Of a DNA stretch of 7,991 nucleotides, positions 1 through 5,890 are shown one piece after another. The translations under genes were made by a program, and so were the position numbers. Location of the stretch: NCBI GenBank assembly GCA_034436375.1, contig DAOTVS010000268.1, positions 1-7,991 of the forward strand, in the 5' to 3' direction. Within the stretch, counting starts at the first letter, position 1. The number at the start of each line of letters is the position of its first letter. The notes beneath the pieces were generated by a model. That model was given only the letters and a program-made list of their open reading frames with translations. It was not told where the DNA came from and made no database searches. This stretch comes from DAOTVS01 sp034436375 (lineage in GTDB: Bacteria; Chloroflexota; Anaerolineae; SpSt-313).

Positions 1-214
1 TAACAGCCGGCAAAGGTGCTGTGCGCCTGCCCGGCTGCAGGCAACCCGCCAAATCCCCCCGAATGGCTCCACTCCGGTCGCGTGCGAAGCGCGATGCCCG
101 GATGGGATCCGCGCCCCGATGGGTAAGTACGGCTGTAGTGATAGGGCAGTGCCCCATAAGGCGCCAGAGCTCTGCGGTGATCATGCTCCGCAACGGTGCA
201 GAGAGGGGGCAGGC
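1..214. other. Leading region with no recognisable gene
   Basis: No convincing gene is seen. One plus-strand frame is open from the left edge to 254, but its product is Arg/Pro/Ser-rich without any pattern and overlaps the signal peptide of the next gene. Small hairpins are possible (25-30 with 37-42; 78-82 with 90-94), as is a near-perfect 11-base direct repeat (96-106 and 113-123). I could not match the region to a riboswitch or tRNA. It probably holds the promoter and leader of the glycosidase-like gene, but no clear -10/-35 pair was found. Confidence 0.4.
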
Positions 215-1486
215 ATGTCACGCCGGGGCCGGGGGGCCAGGGTCAGGAGATTGATCCTGCTCGCCATCCTGCTCACCCTTGTGCTTCAGCCGGCACAGCC
301 GGGGCGGGCCCTGCAGGGCGCCCACGGGCTCCAGGGCGGTTGGGCGATCGATGACGAGGGCCAGGTCACCTTTGCCCAGTCGACCTCGGCGCAGTTGCCG
401 CTCATGCGAGGGGCGGGGGCCGGCTGGGTGCGCATCAACTTTCGCCTGGGCGCCTGCTACCGCGACTGGACCTCCATCGGCTGCAACGGCCGCACGGCCC
501 TGGATGCCTATGATGACATCGTCGCCGCGGCCGAGCGCGAGGGCTTGCAGGTGCTGGGACTCATCGCCAACGAGTCCTGGCCCGGCGACCCGGCCCAGTG
601 GGTGGAAAACAATGCCGAGACGACGGCCGGCAACGGCGATAACGACTACCTCCGCGCCTTTTCCCTGGCGGCAGCCGTCCCTTTGGTACAGCACTTTCGC
701 GGGCGCATTACCACGTGGGAAGTATGGAACGAGCCCAACGCCTACACCACCCAAACGGGCGCCGGCCACTATGGGGGCGGTACCTTCATCTACCCCTCCA
801 ACCTGGCCTGGCTCCTGCGCCACGTCTATGAAGATACGCGCCGGGCAGGGGGGCCTGGCGCCCGCTTTATCTCCGGCGGCCTCTTGAGCCATGATGACAG
901 TGGCGTGCCGGTGGAGCTGGCGGCAGCCCTCGCGCACGGGATCCTCAAGCCCCGGCCGCTGCTGGCGCTGGGGAGCGGGGAGCAACCCGACAACCGGCCC
1001 GACGGCCTCGATCTCACATTCGACCCAAGCGGCGCCCTCTACCTGCAGGCCACCTACCGCTACGGGCGCGCTCTGGCCGGTTGGGATCAGATCGAGGCCC
1101 GCTACGGGAGCTATCCTCTGGACGGCATCGGCCAGCACCTGTACATCGATCAGGGCAGCGCCACCAGCCGCGAGCGGATCAGCGCCAACCTGCAATCGGT
1201 GCGCGCCGCCTATGAAGCCTTTGAGGGGCGGCAGACGGCCAAGCAGATCTACATCACCGAGTTTGGCTGGCAAACCAGCGCCGTCACCCACAGACTGCAG
1301 GCTGCCAACCTGCAAATCGCCTGCGACACCTTTGGCAGCCTCCCCTATGTGGCCCAGGCCTACTGGACGGGCATCCAGGACGTCGCCGCGGCCTCGCTCT
1401 ATTTCGGCCTGGTCGATGCCGACGGCTCGCTCAAGCCGGCCTACCGGGCGTATCAGCTTGCTGCTACTGAAACGGCCGCCCGCTGA
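215..1486 (+). CDS. Secreted glycoside hydrolase-like protein, clan GH-A (beta/alpha)8 fold
   Basis: A 423-residue exported protein that probably hydrolyses a glycosidic bond outside the cell; the substrate cannot be told from sequence. The N-terminus is a typical Sec signal peptide: basic residues 3-12, a hydrophobic core at about 13-24, and a likely cleavage after A32 (PGRA/LQG). The mature part shows the clan GH-A pattern. W168-E169-V170-W171-N172-E173-P174-N175 carries the expected acid/base Glu (E173) at the end of strand 4. Y346-I-T-E349-F-G-W carries the expected nucleophile (E349) at strand 7. GIGQHLY (305-311) resembles the strand-6 segment. The spacing suits GH39/GH5-like enzymes, but I cannot name a family. 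I chose ATG 215 because a purine-rich RBS (about 202-209) precedes it and it begins the signal peptide. An in-frame ATG at 119 would bury the signal peptide behind 32 unlikely residues. The gene converges on the membrane protein gene downstream. Confidence 0.85.
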   Translation: MSRRGRGARVRRLILLAILLTLVLQPAQPGRALQGAHGLQGGWAIDDEGQVTFAQSTSAQLPLMRGAGAGWVRINFRLGACYRDWTSIGCNGRTALDAYDDIVAAAEREGLQVLGLIANESWPGDPAQWVENNAETTAGNGDNDYLRAFSLAAAVPLVQHFRGRITTWEVWNEPNAYTTQTGAGHYGGGTFIYPSNLAWLLRHVYEDTRRAGGPGARFISGGLLSHDDSGVPVELAAALAHGILKPRPLLALGSGEQPDNRPDGLDLTFDPSGALYLQATYRYGRALAGWDQIEARYGSYPLDGIGQHLYIDQGSATSRERISANLQSVRAAYEAFEGRQTAKQIYITEFGWQTSAVTHRLQAANLQIACDTFGSLPYVAQAYWTGIQDVAAASLYFGLVDADGSLKPAYRAYQLAATETAAR

Positions 1487-1540
1487 ACCTGTGCGGATAG
1501 GGCCGGGCAAGCTGCTTCGCCACAGCCTGACTGATGGCTT

Positions 1541-1610
1541 CCCGCACTGGTTTTGATGAGTCAAGGTTGATCCCTTGTAGGCAGCGGGCACTCATCAAAA
1601 CCAGTGCGGG
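1541..1610. terminator. Long inverted repeat between convergent genes, probable bidirectional terminator
   Basis: Arms 1541-1561 and 1590-1610 are perfect reverse complements over 21 bp. The 28-base loop (1562-1589) itself holds a 5-bp inner hairpin (1562-1566 with 1573-1577). The element starts 54 bases after the stop of the glycosidase-like gene and ends 7 bases from the stop of the opposing membrane-protein gene. That position fits a shared transcription stop. There is no T-tract on either strand, so it is not a classical intrinsic terminator. It could instead be a 3'-end stabiliser or a small palindromic mobile repeat. Confidence 0.65.
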
Positions 1611-1616
1611 GGGCTA

Positions 1617-2495
1617 CTAGGCCATGGCCGGCTCGGCCTCGCTGACGTGCCGCAGCAGTTGCGCCGCCATGACGATATTGACCACGGCGAAGAGCGGGAA
1701 GATGATGATCGCCGGCAGATCCACCGGCACCGCGGCCAGCAACTGCCCGACGATCATCGCCGTCAGGGCGATGCCCATGGTGACCCCCTTGAGCAGGACT
1801 ACCGAGGAGAGCAGGTAGCCAAAGGGCCGCTGGCGCAACAGCAGGGTGCCCGCCACAAAGGCCAGGGGCACGATCAGGCCCAGGTCCATAGTCTGAATGA
1901 CCAGTGTGGAATAGCTCTCCAGGCCGGCTGGAGCCGAGCCCTGTAGCGTGGCTGGCGCGATGCGGCCCATCCACATGAGGAAGAGCAGCCCGCCCAGCAC
2001 GTAGAGGAGCGCTGCAATCCCACGGCGGGGCAGGTGAGCCGAAAAACGCGCCGGCAGCGCCGCGACATCGATCGACATCAGCGTAAGCACAAACGCGTAC
2101 AGGCTCAGCGAGAACGCGGCCACGTAGACGAGGAACAGGCTGTTAAAGGCGGTCAAAAAGGCCATGGACGCATAGGTGTAGAGGAAGTAGCCCAGCGTCC
2201 CGGCCAACAGCAGCCCCCCACGCAGCGAACCCCTGCGGTAGAGGGCCAACGAGACGAGCAGCAAGGGCAAGCCCACCACCAGGGTCACGACGTCCTGCGC
2301 CCGCTCCTGCGCCGCCCCCGATACCGTGTCGTAGCGGTAGAGGCCGCTGCCCTGCAGCAGCACCGTCTCACCGCGCACGGTGTGGAACTCGTAGGGGCTT
2401 CCCTGCCCCGTCCAAAAGACCCCCAGCGCCGCTGCGATAAACGCGAGCACGGCAATGATGGCGGTCAGAGTGATAACCGTTCTGGATACTTTCAT
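1617..2495 (-). CDS. Polytopic inner-membrane protein of unknown function
   Basis: A 292-residue integral membrane protein. I do not recognise a characterised family. Hydrophobic stretches suggest about eight transmembrane helices: roughly 7-27, 66-86, 93-113, 115-140, 158-178, 198-220, 227-252 and 260-282. Between helices 1 and 2 is a polar loop (about 28-65) with the segment GLYRYDTVSGAAQERAQD. This is the most distinctive non-membrane part, and by topology probably faces outward. No ATP-binding, heme or catalytic motif is evident. A purine-rich RBS (AAAGAGG) lies a few bases before ATG, and a good sigma70-type promoter is found about 100 bases upstream, so the gene is probably transcribed alone. 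It is divergent from the VOC gene and convergent with the glycosidase-like gene. A small transporter or a sensor membrane domain are possible, but nothing seen favours either. Confidence 0.85.
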   Translation of the reverse strand: MKVSRTVITLTAIIAVLAFIAAALGVFWTGQGSPYEFHTVRGETVLLQGSGLYRYDTVSGAAQERAQDVVTLVVGLPLLLVSLALYRRGSLRGGLLLAGTLGYFLYTYASMAFLTAFNSLFLVYVAAFSLSLYAFVLTLMSIDVAALPARFSAHLPRRGIAALLYVLGGLLFLMWMGRIAPATLQGSAPAGLESYSTLVIQTMDLGLIVPLAFVAGTLLLRQRPFGYLLSSVVLLKGVTMGIALTAMIVGQLLAAVPVDLPAIIIFPLFAVVNIVMAAQLLRHVSEAEPAMA

Positions 2496-2595
2496 AGTAC
2501 CTCTTTACATTGCAAGGGATGGGAATAACGACCGGCACCGGCTATACGCAGTAACGCAGGCAGAAGTTGTGCACTGAGGCGGAGCCGGGCCCTGC

Positions 2596-2623
2596 ATTAT
2601 ACCATAGTACTCGATTGTGACAT
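2596..2623 (-). promoter_or_regulatory. Extended -10 sigma70-type promoter for the membrane-protein gene
   Basis: Read on the minus strand, TATAAT occupies 2601 down to 2596 and is preceded by TGG, giving an extended -10 (TGnTATAAT). A -35-like ATGTCA (4 of 6 to TTGACA) lies at 2623-2618 with a 16-base spacer. Transcription would start near 2589, leaving a leader of about 95 bases before the ATG. This is the best promoter match I found in the window and it stands out in a GC-rich background. Confidence 0.6.
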
Positions 2624-2665
2624 GGGGGCCGGCAGCCAGGATTCCGGATCCAGCCGGAAACGTAG

Positions 2666-2671
2666 TAGAAT
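2666..2671 (+). promoter_or_regulatory. Possible -10 box for the VOC gene
   Basis: TAGAAT at 2666-2671 matches the -10 consensus at five of six bases and lies 50 bases before the VOC start codon, in the AT-richer part of the divergent intergenic region. No convincing -35 was found at 16-18 bases upstream, so this is weaker than the opposing promoter. Confidence 0.3.
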
Positions 2672-2721
2672 AGACAATCAGTAGCCATATCGGCCGCCTA
2701 CCATCCGCTGGAGGTTATATC

Positions 2722-3117
2722 ATGACGATCCACAGCCTGCATCACGTGGCCATCGTGACGCCCGACCTGGAACGGGCCGTCAGCTTTTACACCCAGACGC
2801 TGGGCATGAAGCTCATCGCCCGCGTTGGTGAGACGATCGCCTTTATCGATATCGGCGGCACGCGCCTGGAGCTGCTGGCCAAGGACGTCGCCGAGGCGCA
2901 GAGCGAGCCCACACAGGGCCTGGTGCACCTGGCCTGGCAGGTGAGCGACATCCAGGGCGCCTATGAAGCCCTCGCCGCCAAGGGTGTGCAGTTCCACGTT
3001 ACGCCCCGGCCGGCCCTCGACGGACAAATCTGGGTGGCCTTTTTCAAGGACCCCGACGGCAATATCCTCGAGCTGTTCTACACAAGCAAGCCGGAGCTGG
3101 CAGCCCCCGTGGCATAG
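2722..3117 (+). CDS. VOC / glyoxalase I-like metalloenzyme
   Basis: A 131-residue single vicinal-oxygen-chelate protein, cytosolic, the usual length for a one-domain glyoxalase. Two beta-alpha-beta-beta-beta modules are visible, at about 5-52 and 66-119. The four metal-ligand positions of the glyoxalase I type are all present: H8 (LHHVAI), E50 (RLELL), H69 (VHLAW) and E117 (ILELF). Metal binding is therefore likely. Known members include lactoylglutathione lyase, methylmalonyl-CoA epimerase and ring-cleavage or resistance enzymes, and sequence alone does not choose among them. The typical DPDGNILELF ending (110-119) is intact. A GGAGG RBS (2710-2714) lies 7 bases before the ATG. The gene is followed by a 25-bp hairpin and then, in the same direction, by the enolase-superfamily operon. 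It may work on a metabolite of that pathway or detoxify reactive aldehydes, which is an inference. Confidence 0.9.
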   Translation: MTIHSLHHVAIVTPDLERAVSFYTQTLGMKLIARVGETIAFIDIGGTRLELLAKDVAEAQSEPTQGLVHLAWQVSDIQGAYEALAAKGVQFHVTPRPALDGQIWVAFFKDPDGNILELFYTSKPELAAPVA

Positions 3118-3130
3118 CCGGCTCTATTTG

Positions 3131-3185
3131 GGGGGAGTGGAGAGGATTTTGGCGCTCGCTGCGCCAAAATCCTCTCCACTCCCCC
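3131..3185. terminator. 25-bp perfect hairpin between the VOC and enolase-superfamily genes
   Basis: Arms 3131-3155 and 3161-3185 are perfectly complementary over 25 bp around the 5-base loop TCGCT (3156-3160). Beyond one bulged G (3130), three more A-T pairs extend the stem (3127-3129 with 3186-3188). It begins about 10 bases after the VOC stop and would be one of the most stable structures possible in the transcript. No T-tract follows on either strand. It may terminate VOC transcription, attenuate read-through into the operon, or protect the upstream mRNA end. Confidence 0.6.
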
Positions 3186-3196
3186 AAAGGCTCATA

Positions 3197-3237
3197 GCCG
3201 GGTGGCCACGAAGATCTCAACCCGGCAAGCAGCCGGC
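3197..3237 (+). other. Alternative small hairpins in the operon leader
   Basis: GCCGGGT (3197-3203) can pair with ACCCGGC (3220-3226). The CCGGC part of the latter (3222-3226) can instead pair with GCCGG at 3232-3236 around a 5-base loop. The two foldings exclude each other. In GC-rich DNA this could be chance, so it is listed only as a possible leader structure upstream of the enolase-superfamily start. Confidence 0.2.
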
Positions 3238-3270
3238 AGGTTCTTCGCCAACAAGAAGGAGCACTCTATC

Positions 3271-4644
3271 ATGCCAGACCGCGAAGGTTACGAGGATGCC
3301 CTGGCTCACGTCAACACCTACTCCCGCCCCTCTCAGTTGAAGATCACCGACATGCGCTTTGCTGATATCACCGGTGCGCCCATGCACTGCACGCTGCTCA
3401 AGCTCTACACCAATCAGGGCCTCGTCGGTTTCGGCGAGGTGCGCGACGGGGCCGATAAGCTCTACGCGCAGGTGCTCAAGAGCCGCATCCTGGGCGAAAA
3501 CCCCTGCGCTGTGGACCGGCTCTTCCGGCGCATCAAACAGTTCGGCGGGCATGCCCGGCAGGGCGGCGGAGTCAGCGGCATCGAGGTCGCCCTATGGGAC
3601 CTGGCCGGCAAAGCCTATGGCACGCCGGTCTACCAGATGCTGGGCGGCAAGTTCCGCAACCGGGTGCGCATGTATTGTGATACCGATGCCCGAGACCGCA
3701 GCGCCCGCAGCATGGGCGAGGCGCTCAAAGCACGCCTGGCGCGCGGCTTTACCTTTGCCAAGATGGACGTGGGGATTCACCTGCTGGAAGGCATCCCCGG
3801 CGCGCTGAGCGCGCCCCTGGGCTACCTGGAGGAGCGGCAGCAGATGGCCCGTGCCCTCCAGAGCGGGGCAGTTCAGACGCCCGAGGAGGCCCGGGCCCTG
3901 CGCAACCGCCGCTACGACCAGGATAATGTGGCGCACCCTTTTACCGCCATCCACGTGACTGAGCAGGGGCTGGACCTGCTGGAGGCCTATGTGGCCGAGG
4001 TGCGCAGCATCGTCGGCTATGAGGCGCCCCTGGCGATCGATCATGTGGGGCATATCGGTGTGGAGGATTGTATACGCCTGGCGCGCCGGCTGGAAAAGTA
4101 CAACCTGGCCTGGCTCGAGGACCTGATCCCCTGGCAGTATACCGACCAGTACGTGCGGCTCTCCCAATCCTGCACGACGCCCCTCTGCACCGGCGAGGAT
4201 ATCTACCTGAAGGAGAATTTCCGGCCCCTGCTGGAGGCGCGCGCCGTCAGCGTGATTCACCCCGACGTGCTGACTGCCGGCGGCATTCTCGAAACCAAGA
4301 AGATCGGCGACATGGCCGAGGAACACGGTGTGGCCATGGCGATTCACATGGCTGAGAGCCCCGTGGGATGCCTGGCAGCGGTGCATGTGGCCGCAGCAAC
4401 CCAGAACGCCCTCGCCGTCGAGTTTCACTCGGCCGATTGCCCCTGGTGGGATGACCTGGTCACCGGCCTGCCGAAACCGCTCGTGCAGAATGGCTATATC
4501 ACTGTGCCCGAGCGCCCGGGCCTGGGCATCGAGGCGCTGAATGACGAGGTCATCGCCCAGCACCTGCACCCGGAGATCCCCGGTCTGTGGGAGCCGACGG
4601 AAGAGTGGGACAACCGTTGGTCTCATGATCGCTTGTGGAGCTAG
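3271..4644 (+). CDS. Enolase-superfamily protein, mandelate racemase subgroup (probable acid-sugar dehydratase or racemase)
   Basis: A 457-residue cytosolic enzyme expected to abstract the proton alpha to a carboxylate with Mg2+ help. The N-terminal capping domain spans about 21-135, followed by the barrel. The three metal ligands are D257 (AIDHVG), E283 (WLEDL) and E309 (CTGED), with the 26/26 spacing of mandelate racemase (D195/E221/E247). D332 (HPDVLTAGG) and H359 (AIHMAE) form the Asp-His dyad, 27 apart as in mandelate racemase D270/H297. E384 (VEFHS) fits the strand-8 acid. Strand 2 has K164-M-D166 rather than KxK. About 60 extra residues (roughly 171-235) lie between strands 2 and 3. 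Sugar-acid dehydration is the likeliest role, but the substrate is unknown. ATG 3271 is chosen because AAGGAG (3256-3261) precedes it by 9 bases; an in-frame GTG at 3202 lacks an RBS. It is first in an operon with the DUF362 and RraA-like genes. Confidence 0.9.
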   Translation: MPDREGYEDALAHVNTYSRPSQLKITDMRFADITGAPMHCTLLKLYTNQGLVGFGEVRDGADKLYAQVLKSRILGENPCAVDRLFRRIKQFGGHARQGGGVSGIEVALWDLAGKAYGTPVYQMLGGKFRNRVRMYCDTDARDRSARSMGEALKARLARGFTFAKMDVGIHLLEGIPGALSAPLGYLEERQQMARALQSGAVQTPEEARALRNRRYDQDNVAHPFTAIHVTEQGLDLLEAYVAEVRSIVGYEAPLAIDHVGHIGVEDCIRLARRLEKYNLAWLEDLIPWQYTDQYVRLSQSCTTPLCTGEDIYLKENFRPLLEARAVSVIHPDVLTAGGILETKKIGDMAEEHGVAMAIHMAESPVGCLAAVHVAAATQNALAVEFHSADCPWWDDLVTGLPKPLVQNGYITVPERPGLGIEALNDEVIAQHLHPEIPGLWEPTEEWDNRWSHDRLWS

Positions 4645-4657
4645 AGGAGGTGAGCCT

Positions 4658-5890
4658 ATGACGGCTGAGCGTGCCTATACGGTGCGGGCAGTGCACTGCG
4701 ACCACCGGGCGGATGACGAAGAGGTCTACCAGGCCCTGAAACGCGCCACAGCGCCCCTGGCGCGCTCGTGGGAAAGGCTCAAGAGCGCCCGGCGCATCGC
4801 CATCAAATTCAACCAGGCCTACCGGCCCGAAGAGCTCCGCTATTGCGGCCGTCACCTGCAAGAACTGGTCAGCGAGAGCGTGGCCCGCGCCACCCTGCGC
4901 TTGCTGCGTGAACAGACGAACGCCGAACTGGTCTGCGCCGAGATCAGCGTGTTCAAACGGCCGGCGGACCCGGGGCCCGAGCACACCATCACCCTGAACC
5001 CCCTGCTGCGCGAGTTTGGCGTGCCCTACCTGGATGGCGATGCTCCGCCCCACCAACTGTACGCCGTGCCCGGCGGCGGGGCGATGTTCCGGCAGTACCT
5101 GCTGCCCGAAGGCGTGATGGGGGCCGATGCCGTCGTCTCGGTGCAGAAGATGAAGAGCCACGCCTTTGCCGGCGTGACCCTCTGCCTCAAGAATCTCTTC
5201 GGACTGACTCCGCGGGAGCCCTGCGGCCGCACCCGCGGATACTTTCACCACTTTATCCGTCTGCCCTATGTGCTGGCCGACCTGGGAGGGCTCTTCCAGC
5301 CCGCGCTGAGCATCGTAGACGGGCTGGTGGCCCAAGCGGGGCGCGAGTGGCGGGGCGAGGCGCGCATTGGCGACTGCCTGGTCGCCGGCGATCAGGTCAT
5401 CGCCACCGATGCCTGCGCCGCCCAACTCATGGGGCATGACCCCACTGCCGACTGGCCCAGCCCGCCCTTCCACCGTGACCGCAACGCTCTGCGGGTGGCC
5501 GCTGAGGCCGGCCTGGGCACAGTGAACCTGCAGGAGATCGACTGGACCTCGGAGGTGCAGGGCCCCGTGGCCGAGTTTCACGCCGTGGAAACGGATGCCC
5601 CCGAAACGGTCATCCGTTGGCGGCGCAGCGCCTGCGAGCAGGCGCTCTACTACCGGGATCGTCGGCAGCAGTTTGTAGAGCGCTATGCCGGCGAGTATAT
5701 CCTGCTGCAGGATCGAGAGGTGCGCTGGCACGGCAAAAATGGTGAAATCAGCCAGAGCCGGCGCGTGCTGGCTGGGCCCAATGTGGAGAGCGCCCTCTGG
5801 CTCAAGCTGGTCGATCCGGAAGAGGCGGAAGGCGAGCATTTCGAGGTCTATGAGCGTACGCTGGATCAACTCAATAGGGGGATCACCTGA
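4658..5890 (+). CDS. DUF362 family protein with C-terminal DUF5678-like segment
   Basis: A 410-residue soluble protein of the poorly understood DUF362 family. Typical landmarks are I-K50-F-N52, D157-AVVSVQ-K164-M-K-S-H168 followed by LKNLFG (177-182), an HH pair (197-198), SIVDGLVAQ (218-226) and AGDQVIATDACAAQLMG (243-259). Many relatives carry a ferredoxin-like cysteine domain; here no CxxCxxC cluster is present, so a 4Fe-4S role of that kind is unlikely. The tail from about 341 (RYAGEYILLQDREVRWHGKN) resembles the short DUF5678 domain, suggesting a fusion. ATG 4658 has a perfect AGGAGGTG at 4645-4652 and sits 13 bases after the enolase-superfamily stop; extending upstream to 4541 would overlap that gene and ignore this RBS. 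Its stop codon directly abuts the ATG of the RraA-like gene, so the two are probably translationally coupled. I cannot assign a reaction; context suggests a part in the same acid catabolism. Confidence 0.85.
   Translation: MTAERAYTVRAVHCDHRADDEEVYQALKRATAPLARSWERLKSARRIAIKFNQAYRPEELRYCGRHLQELVSESVARATLRLLREQTNAELVCAEISVFKRPADPGPEHTITLNPLLREFGVPYLDGDAPPHQLYAVPGGGAMFRQYLLPEGVMGADAVVSVQKMKSHAFAGVTLCLKNLFGLTPREPCGRTRGYFHHFIRLPYVLADLGGLFQPALSIVDGLVAQAGREWRGEARIGDCLVAGDQVIATDACAAQLMGHDPTADWPSPPFHRDRNALRVAAEAGLGTVNLQEIDWTSEVQGPVAEFHAVETDAPETVIRWRRSACEQALYYRDRRQQFVERYAGEYILLQDREVRWHGKNGEISQSRRVLAGPNVESALWLKLVDPEEAEGEHFEVYERTLDQLNRGIT

Noticed and set aside
1..130. Possible riboswitch (cyclic-di-GMP or cobalamin type) suggested by GCAAA and GGCAACC stretches
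   Set aside because: The conserved core sequences and paired arms of those classes could not be lined up; only small chance-level hairpins are present.
119..214. Upstream ATG start for the glycosidase-like gene
   Set aside because: It has no RBS and would place 32 Cys/Arg-rich residues before a clean signal peptide; ATG 215 has both an RBS and the signal peptide.
21..254. Open plus-strand frame at the left edge as a gene end
   Set aside because: Its product is Arg/Ser/Pro-rich with no pattern and it overlaps the signal-peptide coding part of the next gene by about 40 bases.
218..1591. 457-codon minus-strand open frame opposite the glycosidase-like gene
   Set aside because: The plus strand has a signal peptide and GH-A catalytic motifs; the antisense product is Gly/Ala/Val-rich without motifs and crosses the inverted repeat.
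1541..1610. CRISPR-like or IS end
   Set aside because: Only one inverted pair is present, with no direct-repeat array, no transposase and no target-site duplication visible.
3202..3270. GTG start extending the enolase-superfamily protein by 23 residues
   Set aside because: No RBS precedes it, whereas AAGGAG sits 9 bases before ATG 3271.
3592..4626. 344-codon minus-strand open frame opposite the enolase-superfamily gene
   Set aside because: The plus-strand product has a complete set of catalytic residues with correct spacing; the antisense frame is a composition shadow.
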